A stretch of DNA of 32,305 bases from an uncultured Clostridia bacterium (GCA_946646305.1 CAMPCO010000005.1:1-32305); one strand, 5' to 3'; counted from the stretch's first letter, positions 16,903 to 27,737 are shown. A program made the numbers and translations. The notes: generated from the letters alone by a model not told the origin.

Positions 16903-18366
16903 ATGATAATTTGTAATCTAACGGATAAAAAGTTCAATTACGAATTTGAAAAGGTAGCAAGGCTTTTTTATCCTTTTGAGAGAATAACGGTTGTAAACGA
17001 GGAGACACAAGGCGATAATACCGCCGTTTGTGAAGAAGAAATCGGCGAAAACTTTATAAATCTTTCGGTAAAAGCGGAAATAAACGGAAAAGCATATAAC
17101 CTGGCAGAAGATGTAAAAGGTGATATTTTACCGCAGGAAAAGGAAAGAAAACTATCGGTTTTGCTTTATAATATTCTTTGCCGCGCAACCGAAAAAAGAC
17201 CCCCTTGGGGAATTCTAACGGGTGTGCGCCCGGCAAGGCTTTATCTTGCAACCGTTGAGCAAATGGGCAAAGAAGCCGCAAACAGGTATTTTTTAGATGA
17301 ACTGCTTGTAAGCCCTAAAAAAATATCCCTTTGCGAAGCGGTGGCAGAAAGGGAAGACAAAATAATAAAATCTTCTGCCGACCGCGATTTCAGCCTTTAT
17401 ATTTCCATCCCGTTTTGCCCTTCAAGATGTTCTTATTGTTCCTTTGTTTCCCATTCGGTGGAGAGTGCTGCAAAGCTTATTCCCGATTATATAGATTATC
17501 TCTGCCGCGAAATAGAAATAACCGCAAATAAAGCCGGGGCGGCAAATCTTCATCTTAAAACCATCTATATGGGCGGCGGAACACCCACAACCCTTTCGGC
17601 AGAAGAACTAAAAAGGGTTATAGATAAGGTCTTTGAGTGCTTTGATACGAGCAAAGTTTCGGAATTTACCGTTGAGGCGGGCAGACCCGATACAATAACC
17701 GAAGAAAAACTGAAAGTTATAAAACAAAGCGGCGTTACAAGAATCAGTGTCAACCCGCAAACGCTTTGTGATGATGTTTTAAAAGCCATCGGCAGAAAAC
17801 ATACAAGCCGCCAGTTTTATGATGCTTTCAGCCTTGCAAGGAAAGCAGGACTTAATAATATAAACTGCGACCTTATCGCGGGGCTTCCCACCGATGATAT
17901 TAAGGGCTTTAGTTACACATTATCGGAAATTATAAAACTTTCCCCCGAAAGTATCACCGTACACGCTCTTTCAATGAAACGCGCCGCGAATATAAACCAA
18001 AACTCGGAAAAAAGCGATATTTTAGCCGATACCTTTGCAGAGAGTGCGGTAAGCCTTGCGGCTGAAACCCTGAATAAAAACGGCTATCTGCCTTATTATA
18101 CTTACAGGCAGAGCAAAACGGTCGGCAATCTTGAAAATGTCGGCTATTCAAAAGAGGGGTATGAAGGGCTTTATAATGTCTTTATTATGGATGAAACCCA
18201 TACCATTCTTGCCGTGGGTGCATCGGCGGTTACAAAACTAAAGTCGGATACATCCGGCGAAATAAAACGGATTTTCAACTATAAATACCCTTATGAGTAC
18301 ATAAATCATTTTGATAAACTAATGGAAGAAAAGCAGCAAATTGAATGCTTTTTTAATAACAAATAA
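16903..18366 (+). CDS. hemZ: HemZ-type radical SAM protein (coproporphyrinogen dehydrogenase-like)
   Basis: PPWGILTGVRPARL and SIPFCPSRCSYCSF radical SAM cluster, MGGGTPTTL. Confidence 0.88.
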   Translation: MIICNLTDKKFNYEFEKVARLFYPFERITVVNEETQGDNTAVCEEEIGENFINLSVKAEINGKAYNLAEDVKGDILPQEKERKLSVLLYNILCRATEKRPPWGILTGVRPARLYLATVEQMGKEAANRYFLDELLVSPKKISLCEAVAEREDKIIKSSADRDFSLYISIPFCPSRCSYCSFVSHSVESAAKLIPDYIDYLCREIEITANKAGAANLHLKTIYMGGGTPTTLSAEELKRVIDKVFECFDTSKVSEFTVEAGRPDTITEEKLKVIKQSGVTRISVNPQTLCDDVLKAIGRKHTSRQFYDAFSLARKAGLNNINCDLIAGLPTDDIKGFSYTLSEIIKLSPESITVHALSMKRAANINQNSEKSDILADTFAESAVSLAAETLNKNGYLPYYTYRQSKTVGNLENVGYSKEGYEGLYNVFIMDETHTILAVGASAVTKLKSDTSGEIKRIFNYKYPYEYINHFDKLMEEKQQIECFFNNK

Positions 18367-18385
18367 ATAAAGTGAGGTAAATATT

Positions 18386-18748
18386 ATGGAATTTTTTGAT
18401 GATGCGGTAAATAAGACAAAAGAGGTTTTCGATGTTGTTTCAAAGAAAACGGGCGAGGTTATAAACACAGGCAAAATCAAGTATGAAATAACCTCTCAAA
18501 AAGGCAAGGCTTCAAAAGAATATGAAAAGCTCGGCAGAATATTCTTTGAACAGTTAAAGGATGAAGATGATATTCCCGAAGATGTTAAGGAAATCATTAA
18601 AAGCATTAAAGAAAAAGAAGAAAAGATTGAAGAATTAAACGCGGCACTCGGCGAGATTAAAAACTGTGTTGTTTGCCCGAAATGCGGTGCAACCCAGGCA
18701 AAGAACGCGGCATACTGCAGTGTTTGCGGCGAAAAATTAGATATCTAA
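18386..18748 (+). CDS. Zinc-ribbon domain protein with helical N-terminus
   Basis: CPKCGATQAKNAAYCSVCGEKL; charged coiled region before it. Confidence 0.8.
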   Translation: MEFFDDAVNKTKEVFDVVSKKTGEVINTGKIKYEITSQKGKASKEYEKLGRIFFEQLKDEDDIPEDVKEIIKSIKEKEEKIEELNAALGEIKNCVVCPKCGATQAKNAAYCSVCGEKLDI

Positions 18749-18764
18749 AAGAAAGATTAAAACT

Positions 18765-19457
18765 ATGAATTATAAAAAGATAGGCATTGTTATTGCAGAT
18801 AGGGATGAATATCATCCCTTTGTAAAGATGATAGCCGATGCTAAACAGATTAAAGTATTTAATATGCAGGGCATTTCCTTTAAGATGGGCGAAAGTGATG
18901 TTTCGGTTCTTCTTTGCGGTATCGGTAAGGTCAATGCCGCCACCGCCGCCACCGCGCTTGTATCCGCGGGGTGCGAAGCTATACTTAATTTTGGCTTATC
19001 AGGTGGACTCGGGAACTCACAAAAGGGCGGCTTTTGCCTGCCTGATACCTTTTTGGAACACGATTTCGATTTTACCGGTTTGGGTTATAAACCCTGCGAA
19101 AAACCGTGGCAGGAATATATCTATAAAGCGGACAAAGACCTGCTGGCTCTCTTTTCCGAAACGCTCGGTGTAAAACCCGGCGGCACCGCCGTTACGGGCG
19201 ATAGTTTTATCTGCGATGAGCAAAAGAGTAAAGAACTAAGCGATAACTTTTCCGCCTCTTCCTGCGATATGGAAACCGCCGCCATCGCTTCGGTATGCCA
19301 TGCGGCAGGGGTGCCTTTTGCGGTGCTTCGCCGAATATCGGATGATGCCGGCGATGATGCCATAGATACCTACAGAGATGTTAATACCAACGAAGGCGAT
19401 GTTCTCGGCAATGCATTTTTAAAATGCTTAAAAGCCGTGACAAATGCAGAAGGATAA
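18765..19457 (+). CDS. 5'-methylthioadenosine/S-adenosylhomocysteine nucleosidase family
   Basis: CGIGKVNAATAATALV...LNFGLSGGL, CDMETAAIASVCHAAGVPFAVLRRISDDAG. Confidence 0.85.
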   Translation: MNYKKIGIVIADRDEYHPFVKMIADAKQIKVFNMQGISFKMGESDVSVLLCGIGKVNAATAATALVSAGCEAILNFGLSGGLGNSQKGGFCLPDTFLEHDFDFTGLGYKPCEKPWQEYIYKADKDLLALFSETLGVKPGGTAVTGDSFICDEQKSKELSDNFSASSCDMETAAIASVCHAAGVPFAVLRRISDDAGDDAIDTYRDVNTNEGDVLGNAFLKCLKAVTNAEG

Positions 19458-19461
19458 TATA

Positions 19462-21210
19462 ATGGATAAAACCAAAAAGACAAGGCAAACCTTTTTGGAA
19501 GGCAGCTTTGTTTTGCTTATTGCTATAGCCATAGCAAAGGTTTTGGGCGCTATATTCAGAATACCGCTTACAAACCTTTTGTCCTCTCGCGGAATGGGTT
19601 ATTATGCCACGGCATACGACCTTTTTCTGCCGATATATACGGTGGCTATGGCGGGCTTTCCCGTTGCCGTTTCCCGTCTTGTGGCGGAAAGGGCGGCAAA
19701 GGGGAGATATAAGGATGTAAAGAAGATACTTAAAGTATCTCTTATAACCCTGCTTATAACCGGAACGGTTTGTTTCTTTGTTATGCTTTTGCTTGCCGTT
19801 TTGTTTACGGGAAATACCGCCTTTACGGTGTTTGGCAAAAGAATAAGCCTTCATATTTTCGGCAAAGGCGTTTTGCCGGGCATTTTGGCGATAGCCCCAT
19901 CGATAATATTCTGCGCCGTTCTTTCGGCTTACAGGGGCTTCTTTGAGGGGCTTGGCGATATGCGCCCTACCGGTATCAGCCAGGTTATAGAAGCGCTTGG
20001 CAAACTCGGCTTCGGTCTTATTTTTGCCTACCTTATTTTAAGCAAAACAGGCAGTTATTCTCTTGCGGCGGCGGGTGCGCTTTTGGGTGTAACACTCGGT
20101 TGTGCCGCGGGAACGGTTTATCTTATAATAAAGCATAAGCGCTTTTCGAAAGAAAACACTTTCCCTTATAGCGAGGATGAAACCGAAGATACAAAAAAAC
20201 AGATTTTAAAAACGCTTGCAATAATTGCAATACCGATAGTTCTCGGCTCTTTTGTAACCAATGTTACAAGCCTTATCGATGTTATGATGGTGCAAAAAAG
20301 GCTTACAAGCGCCATACAAAAAAGCCCCGAGTTTTTTGAAAGCACATATAAAGCCTTTATAACCGCCGAAAGGGGAATGGCGGCGCGGTCGGGGGCAGGC
20401 TATTCTGTTTTAAAAGATTTGCCCAATTCCCTTTACGGTTGCCACCGCGGTTTTGCCTTTTCGATTTTCAATTTGGTGCCGATGATTACAACATCTCTCG
20501 GCATCAGCGCAATACCCGTTCTCGCAACCGCTTTTACAATGCGGGATAATGAAAATGTAAAAAGCAATATTCAAACAATGATAAAAACCGCCGCGATTAT
20601 AGCCCTGCCTTGCGGTATGGGAATAATAGCGGTGCCAAGCGGCATACTAAATCTTTTGTTTGATGATACCGTTTCCATCGCTGTTGCGGAGTATAACCTT
20701 CGAATACTCGGCATAGCGGCAATTTTTGCGGGAATAAGTGTTCCGCTTGTAAATATGCTTCAGGCGATAGGCAAGGAAAGAATACCCCTTATAAATATAG
20801 CAATCGGCGCGGCAATCAAAATTATATTAAACTATGTGCTTATAGGCACCCCTTATATAAATATAAAAGGTGTTCCGATAGGTACCTGCGCTTTCTATGC
20901 TTTTGTTTGCATTTCAAACCTTTTGTGCCTTATAAAATATTGCGGTGTTAAAATAGACTTTGTGTCGGTTATTATAAAGCCCCTCGGCGCGGCGGCTCTT
21001 TGCGGCGCGGCGGCATATTTTACATCCGTTTTACTCGCAAAAACTCATACGGGTTTAAAGGTTCAGGCGCTGATTTCAATAGCGGCAGGAGTGGTTGTCT
21101 ATCTGCTTTTTATTGCTCTTTTCAAGGTGCTAGGTAGGGAAGATGTTTTAACACTTCCCGCCGGCGAAAAGGTATATTCCGCCCTTAAAAGGCTCAAAAT
21201 TGTTAAATAA
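19462..21210 (+). CDS. MATE-like flippase of the MurJ/SpoVB polysaccharide-exporter family
   Basis: Polytopic; AKVLGAIFRIPLTNLLSSRGMGYYATAYDLF; ATG 19462 preferred over track 19444. Confidence 0.88.
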   Translation: MDKTKKTRQTFLEGSFVLLIAIAIAKVLGAIFRIPLTNLLSSRGMGYYATAYDLFLPIYTVAMAGFPVAVSRLVAERAAKGRYKDVKKILKVSLITLLITGTVCFFVMLLLAVLFTGNTAFTVFGKRISLHIFGKGVLPGILAIAPSIIFCAVLSAYRGFFEGLGDMRPTGISQVIEALGKLGFGLIFAYLILSKTGSYSLAAAGALLGVTLGCAAGTVYLIIKHKRFSKENTFPYSEDETEDTKKQILKTLAIIAIPIVLGSFVTNVTSLIDVMMVQKRLTSAIQKSPEFFESTYKAFITAERGMAARSGAGYSVLKDLPNSLYGCHRGFAFSIFNLVPMITTSLGISAIPVLATAFTMRDNENVKSNIQTMIKTAAIIALPCGMGIIAVPSGILNLLFDDTVSIAVAEYNLRILGIAAIFAGISVPLVNMLQAIGKERIPLINIAIGAAIKIILNYVLIGTPYINIKGVPIGTCAFYAFVCISNLLCLIKYCGVKIDFVSVIIKPLGAAALCGAAAYFTSVLLAKTHTGLKVQALISIAAGVVVYLLFIALFKVLGREDVLTLPAGEKVYSALKRLKIVK

Positions 21211-21387
21211 ACTCAAAAAATATTAAAAAAATGCCATTTTTTTGAGAAAATTGCTATAAAACTATTGATTTTTTTGCAAAAGTATGGTAAAAATAGATAG
21301 TAAGTTAACGGATACAGCATCTTTAATATTTGCGGTCCGGCTTGCTTAAGAAAGTGTGAAAACACAAATAAATCAGGAGGTTCAATT

Positions 21388-21663
21388 ATGAACAAAACAG
21401 AATTAGTATTAGCAGTTGCTGAAAAAGCAGGTCTTAAGAAAAAAGAAGCTGAAAAAGCTGTTGCTGCAGTTATCGACTCTGTAGTAGAAACTCTTAAAAA
21501 AGGCAAGAAAGTTCAACTCGTTGGTTTTGGTACTTTTGAAACACGCGCTCGCAAGGCTCGTACCGGTATCAACCCCAGAACAAAGGAAACCATCAAAATC
21601 GCAGCTTCTAAGAGCCCTGTTTTCAAAGCAGGCAAAGCTTTCAAAGATGCTGTTGCAAAATAA
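21388..21663 (+). CDS. hup: HU-family DNA-binding protein
   Basis: MNKTELVLAVAEKAGLKKKEAEKAV...VGFGTFETRARKARTGINPRTKE; SD AGGAGG. Confidence 0.97.
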   Translation: MNKTELVLAVAEKAGLKKKEAEKAVAAVIDSVVETLKKGKKVQLVGFGTFETRARKARTGINPRTKETIKIAASKSPVFKAGKAFKDAVAK

Positions 21664-21672
21664 TTAAAAAAG

Positions 21673-21700
21673 AGCCACCCGTAAGGGTGGCTTGATTTTT
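21673..21700 (+). terminator. Rho-independent terminator after hup
   Basis: AGCCACCC-GTAA-GGGTGGCT then TGATTTTT. Confidence 0.8.
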
Positions 21701-21709
21701 CAAAAAGAT

Positions 21710-21949
21710 ATGAGACTTGATAAATATTTAAAAGTTTCCCGCCTTATAAAACGGCGCACCGTTGCCAACGAAGCCTGCGATGCGGGCAGGGTCTCGGTAA
21801 ACGGCAAAACCGCCCGCGCTTCTTATGATGTTAAGGTGGGGGATAATATTTCAATTTCCTTTGGGGAACGAAAGGTGAACCTAAGAGTTACCGCGGTAAA
21901 TGAAACTGTCAGAAAAGATGATGCCGCACTGCTTTATGAACTGATTTAA
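21710..21949 (+). CDS. rqcP: S4-domain RNA-binding protein RqcP (YabO/Hsp15-like)
   Basis: MRLDKYLKVSRLIKRRTVANEACDAGRVSVNGK; sits before yabP/yabQ as in other Firmicutes. Confidence 0.92.
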   Translation: MRLDKYLKVSRLIKRRTVANEACDAGRVSVNGKTARASYDVKVGDNISISFGERKVNLRVTAVNETVRKDDAALLYELI

Positions 21950-21960
21950 TAATAAAAAAC

Positions 21961-21996
21961 ACATCTCGCTAATATTTTATTAGTGAGGTGTTTTTT
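21961..21996 (+). promoter_or_regulatory. Hairpin with T tract whose 3' arm holds the yabP Shine-Dalgarno
   Basis: ACATCTCGCTAAT-ATTTT-ATTAGTGAGGTGT (13 bp, two G-U) then TTTTT-ATG; SD GAGGTG at 21985-21990 is in the 3' arm. Confidence 0.7.
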
Positions 21997-22272
21997 ATGG
22001 CTGAAAAAATTGAAAACAAAAAAATTCAAAACATAATCATCGAAAACAGGGGCCGTATTCATGTTTCGGGGGTAAGCGATGTTTTGTCCTTTGATGATGA
22101 AACCGTCTGCCTTAATTCCGTGCTCGGTAAAATAACGATTAAAGGCGAGTCTTTGAGAATTGTAGGGTTTAATACCGAAACAGGCGATCTTACCGCCGAG
22201 GGAAAAATACACGCGGCAGTTTATATGGGCGATACAAAAAACGGCGGTTTTATTTCCCGCCTTTTAAAGTGA
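21997..22272 (+). CDS. yabP: Sporulation protein YabP
   Basis: MAEKIENKKIQNIIIENRGRIHVSGVSDVLSFDDETVCLNSVLGKITIKGESL; gene context; ATG 21997 preferred over track 21988. Confidence 0.92.
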   Translation: MAEKIENKKIQNIIIENRGRIHVSGVSDVLSFDDETVCLNSVLGKITIKGESLRIVGFNTETGDLTAEGKIHAAVYMGDTKNGGFISRLLK

Positions 22273-22273
22273 T

Positions 22274-22786
22274 ATGTGGGAAATAAACACTTACGACCAA
22301 CTTATGTCGGTCGCCTGCTCTCTTGTTTACGGCGCGGGGCTTTGCGTTCTGTATGATATTCTGCGCGCGGCAAGAAAATATACAAAACCATCCTTTTTGT
22401 CCCTTTTTATAACCGATGTTTTATATTTTGCCGTTTGCGCCTTTGCCGTTTTTCTCTTGCTTCTTGTCAGAACAAACGGCGAGATAAGGGGTTATGTTCT
22501 CTTTGCCGTAGCCCTCGGCTTTTTGCTTTTCAGAATAAGCCTTTCAAATTTAACATTAGCCGTCTTTTCATTTGTTTTTAAAATGCTTTCGAAACTGACC
22601 TTAAAACTATCAAAAGCAGTGGCGAAATTATGCACTTTTATATTAAAACTCTTGAACTTTTCGGGCAGGGGAATTAAGGCATTTTTCCGTAGTTTTAAAA
22701 AAGTCTTGAAAAAACCGCAAAAGGTGTTGTATAATAAGGAGAAATCAGAAAAGGCGGGTGAAAATGCAAATGGCGGTAAAGAATAA
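22274..22786 (+). CDS. yabQ: Spore cortex biosynthesis protein YabQ
   Basis: Multi-TM N-terminus SLVYGAGLCVLYDILRAARK; immediately after yabP. Confidence 0.88.
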   Translation: MWEINTYDQLMSVACSLVYGAGLCVLYDILRAARKYTKPSFLSLFITDVLYFAVCAFAVFLLLLVRTNGEIRGYVLFAVALGFLLFRISLSNLTLAVFSFVFKMLSKLTLKLSKAVAKLCTFILKLLNFSGRGIKAFFRSFKKVLKKPQKVLYNKEKSEKAGENANGGKE

Positions 22787-23051
22787 AAAAGGCAGTATAA
22801 TTTTGCGCGGTATGGTTATCGCTCTGTGCGTTTATATGATTGTCACCCTTATAGGCCTTTGGAATGATTTGGATGAAAAATCATCGGAGCTTAAAGAATT
22901 GCAGGCGCAAAAGGAACAGGTTGAAACCCAGATTGATGAATATCGCGCCCTTTTAAGCGATGAGTCGCAAAAGTCCATTATAGAAAAAGCCGCGCGTGAG
23001 CGCTTTGGCTATGCCTATCCTGGCGAGGAAATATATAAGGAAATAAAATAG
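22764..23051 (+). CDS. Septum formation initiator FtsB/DivIC-like
   Basis: Single TM plus coiled coil (LKELQAQKEQVETQIDEYRALL) and ERFGYAYPGEEIY; overlaps yabQ 3' end. Confidence 0.88.
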   Translation: MQMAVKNKKGSIILRGMVIALCVYMIVTLIGLWNDLDEKSSELKELQAQKEQVETQIDEYRALLSDESQKSIIEKAARERFGYAYPGEEIYKEIK

Positions 23052-23074
23052 TTTTCGGAGGATAATAATTATTT

Positions 23075-23530
23075 ATGCAGTTTAATGTGGGAGACATCGT
23101 TGAAGGTAAAATTACCGGAATAAAGGATTACGGTGTTTTTGCCGATATCGGTGAAGGCAAATCGGGTATGGTTCATATATCTGAGGTTGCCAATACCTAT
23201 GTAAGTGATATTAACCAGTTTTGTAAGATAAACGATGTTTTCAAAATGAAGATTATGAGCATCTCCGAAGATGGTAAGATTTCACTAAGCATCAAAAAAG
23301 CCGAGGAGCAGCCCGCCGCGCGTGAAAAGGCGGATAAAAAGCCGCGCGCTAAAAGGGAAAGACCAAAGCCCGTGGTAGACAGCTCCTATGTCTGGACCCC
23401 GCAAAAGAGCGAGTCTGAAAGCTTTGAAGAAATGATGAACCGCTTTAAAGCCACGAGTGACGATAAGTTTTCCGATTTAAAGCGCAAAAATGTTGAAACA
23501 AAACGCCCCAGAAGAGGCGGTTCAAAATAA
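23075..23530 (+). CDS. S1 RNA-binding domain protein (YabR-like)
   Basis: VGDIVEGKITGIKDYGVFADIGEGKSGMVHISEVA...ISEDGKISLSIKKA. Confidence 0.9.
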   Translation: MQFNVGDIVEGKITGIKDYGVFADIGEGKSGMVHISEVANTYVSDINQFCKINDVFKMKIMSISEDGKISLSIKKAEEQPAAREKADKKPRAKRERPKPVVDSSYVWTPQKSESESFEEMMNRFKATSDDKFSDLKRKNVETKRPRRGGSK

Positions 23531-23541
23531 AAGAATAATTG

Positions 23542-23569
23542 GGCGGCCCCGGGCTCGGGACCGCCTTTT
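23542..23569 (+). terminator. GC-rich terminator hairpin
   Basis: GGCGGCCCCG...CGGGACCGCC (one mismatch) then TTTT. Confidence 0.7.
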
Positions 23570-23580
23570 GTGGTGATAAT

Positions 23581-24714
23581 ATGGAAAAATTAAAATATTT
23601 TGCCCCGTGTATTTTCGGGACAGAGGGCATTGCCGCGGATGAATTCCGCCGTATGGGTTGCGAAGAGGTTGAAGCCCAAAACGGCAGGGTGAACTTTTCG
23701 GGTTCCCTTGATATTCTGGCGCGGGCTAATATAAACTCAAGGTTTTCCGAGCGGATTTTAATAAATCTCGGCTCTTTTCGTGCCGAAACTTTCACAGAAC
23801 TTTTTGATAACACCAAAAAAATTCCCTTTGAAAACTTTATAGGGCAGGAAGATGCTTTTCCCGTTGTGGGGTCAACCCTTTCTTCAAAGCTTCACAGTCT
23901 GCCCGATTGCCAATCGATTATAAAAAAAGCGATTGTAACAAGGCTCAGCGAAAAATACGGTATATCCTGGTTCAAAGAAACGGGCAGTGTTTGCCGTATT
24001 CGTTTTTCTGTTTTAAACGATGTTGTAACAATAGGGCTTGATACCAGCGGTGAAGGCTTACATAAAAGGGGATACAGGCGCAATTCAAACGATGCCCCCT
24101 TAAAGGAAACCCTTGCGGCGGCGATGTGCGACACCGCGAGAATTTACCCCGATACAAAACTTTTCGACCCCTTTTGCGGAAGCGGTACAATTTTGATTGA
24201 AGCCGCCCTTATGGCAACCAAACACGCCCCCGGGCTTGCAAGATCATTTTCTGCCGAGAAGTTTGGCTTTATACCAAATATAGTTTGGCAAAATGAGAGG
24301 GCAAGGGCGAGGGATAACATCCTTCAAAATGTCGATTTTGAAGCACAGGGCTTTGATATCGACCCCGCTTGCGTGGAGCTTACCCTTGCAAATGCCAAAA
24401 AGGCGGGGGTAGAAAAATATGTCAAAGCGGCAGTGGGGGATATTAAAGATTTTAAAACGCCGGATGACAGAATGCTTCTAATAACCAACCCGCCCTATGG
24501 CGAAAGACTGCTTGATGTTAAAGCGGCTGAAGAACTTTACGGCGTTATGGGTAAGCGGTTTGATATGGCGCCCGGTAAAAAGTATTTTATAATCAGCCCC
24601 GATGATGATTTTGAAAAGTGCTTTGGAAAAGAAGCCGATAAAAGAAGAAAACTTTATAATGGTATGATTAAATGCCAATTATATATGTATTTTAAAAACG
24701 GAGTAAAAAAATAG
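23581..24714 (+). CDS. THUMP-domain class I SAM-dependent RNA methyltransferase (RlmL-N/YpsC-like)
   Basis: DPFCGSGTILIEAALMA and ITNPPYGERL; ATG 23581 with SD GGTGAT preferred over track 23539. Confidence 0.9.
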   Translation: MEKLKYFAPCIFGTEGIAADEFRRMGCEEVEAQNGRVNFSGSLDILARANINSRFSERILINLGSFRAETFTELFDNTKKIPFENFIGQEDAFPVVGSTLSSKLHSLPDCQSIIKKAIVTRLSEKYGISWFKETGSVCRIRFSVLNDVVTIGLDTSGEGLHKRGYRRNSNDAPLKETLAAAMCDTARIYPDTKLFDPFCGSGTILIEAALMATKHAPGLARSFSAEKFGFIPNIVWQNERARARDNILQNVDFEAQGFDIDPACVELTLANAKKAGVEKYVKAAVGDIKDFKTPDDRMLLITNPPYGERLLDVKAAEELYGVMGKRFDMAPGKKYFIISPDDDFEKCFGKEADKRRKLYNGMIKCQLYMYFKNGVKK

Positions 24715-24715
24715 G

Positions 24716-25630
24716 ATGAAAAACATATTTATCATTAACCCCGCGGCAGGTAAAAAAATTCTTCAAAACGATATAAAACTGAGGGCTCAAGAGTTTTTTA
24801 AAAACAGAAAAGAAGATTTTAAAATCTTCTTTACCTCAAGACCCGGCGAAGGCAAGGAAATTGCCGCACGCGAGGCTAAGGAGGGCGAAAAAACCTTTTT
24901 TGCCTGCGGCGGCGAGGGAACTGTTTTAGAGGTTTTAAACGGCATTATCGGCACAAAAAACGCAAGGCTCGGTGTTGTTCCTTGCGGTTCTGCAAATGAC
25001 TTTTTAAAATTTTTCGGCAAAGATAATAAGAGCAAGTTTTTGGATATAGAAGCCCAGATAAACGGAACGCCTCTTACCTGTGATGTTATAAAAGCGGGGG
25101 ATACATACTGCCTTAACGGCGCATCTGTCGGTATGGATGCCATGGTTGCAAGAGATATGATTTATTTTAAACATCTCCCTCTCGTTTCGGGCGCTATGGC
25201 ATATAAGCTTTCCATTCTCAAAAACTTTTTAAAGCGGCTCGGTGTAAAAATAAAGGTATCGGTAGATGGCGAAGCGCCTAAGGAGCATAATTGCCTTTTT
25301 GCCGCCCTTGCCAATGCCCCATACTATGGCGGCGGTTATATGAGCGCCCCCGATGCCGCGCCTTATGATAATGTTCTCGATTTTACCCTTGTTGATACAA
25401 TAAGCAAGTTAAAGGTGCCCGGCTTTCTTTCCCTCTATGCAAAAGGAGAGCATGCAGACCTTGATTATTGCCATCTGAGAAGATGCGAAAAAATGGAGTT
25501 TTGGGCGGATAAGCCCATACCCGTAAATCTTGACGGCGAAATAATAGAAACCACAAATATGGTCTTTGAAATAGTTAAAAATGCCGTTAGTTTTATTCTT
25601 CCGAGAGGCATAAAAGCAGAAAATAATTAA
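24716..25630 (+). CDS. Diacylglycerol kinase catalytic-domain family lipid kinase
   Basis: FIINPAAGKK, ACGGEGTVLEVLNGI, GVVPCGSANDFLKFFG. Confidence 0.9.
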   Translation: MKNIFIINPAAGKKILQNDIKLRAQEFFKNRKEDFKIFFTSRPGEGKEIAAREAKEGEKTFFACGGEGTVLEVLNGIIGTKNARLGVVPCGSANDFLKFFGKDNKSKFLDIEAQINGTPLTCDVIKAGDTYCLNGASVGMDAMVARDMIYFKHLPLVSGAMAYKLSILKNFLKRLGVKIKVSVDGEAPKEHNCLFAALANAPYYGGGYMSAPDAAPYDNVLDFTLVDTISKLKVPGFLSLYAKGEHADLDYCHLRRCEKMEFWADKPIPVNLDGEIIETTNMVFEIVKNAVSFILPRGIKAENN

Positions 25631-25657
25631 AAAGGAAAAATATGTTTTAGACTTTAC

Positions 25658-25685
25658 TTGACTTTTAAATTTCAGGTGATATAAT
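25658..25685 (+). promoter_or_regulatory. Sigma-A-like promoter for groESL
   Basis: TTGACT (25658-25663), 16-bp spacer, TATAAT (25680-25685). Confidence 0.65.
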
Positions 25686-25718
25686 TATATTTGTAAAGAA
25701 TTTAAGGAGGTGTGTTGT

Positions 25719-26003
25719 ATGACACTAAAACCACTTGCCGATAATGTTGTTTTAAAAGCAAAAAAATCGGAAGATGTAACAGAAAGCGGTATCGTACTCA
25801 CTTCTGCTTCAAAGGAAAAACCCCAGATAGCCGAAGTTGTAGCAGTAGGCCCCGGCGGAATGGTAGACGGCAAAGAAATACCAATGACCGTTAAACCCGG
25901 CGACCATGTAGTAGCCGCAAAATATTCCGGCACGGAAATAAAAATAGATGATGAAGAATACACCATACTCCGTGTTTCGGATATACTTGCAATTGTTGAA
26001 TAA
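25719..26003 (+). CDS. groES: Co-chaperonin GroES
   Basis: MTLKPLADNVVLKAKKSEDVTESGIVL...VKPGDHVVAAKYSGTEI; SD AAGGAGG. Confidence 0.97.
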   Translation: MTLKPLADNVVLKAKKSEDVTESGIVLTSASKEKPQIAEVVAVGPGGMVDGKEIPMTVKPGDHVVAAKYSGTEIKIDDEEYTILRVSDILAIVE

Positions 26004-26016
26004 TCGGAGGTCTTGA

Positions 26017-27657
<1,641 letters not shown>

Positions 27658-27683
27658 TATAGCCGGCAGATAGCAGATTACAG

Positions 27684-27712
27684 AAACGGCAGGGGAAACC
27701 CTGCCGTTTTTT
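27684..27712 (+). terminator. Rho-independent terminator after groEL
   Basis: AAACGGCAGGG-GAAA-CCCTGCCGTTTTTT. Confidence 0.92.
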
Positions 27713-27737
27713 CATATAAAAAACCCTTAATTTTCGC

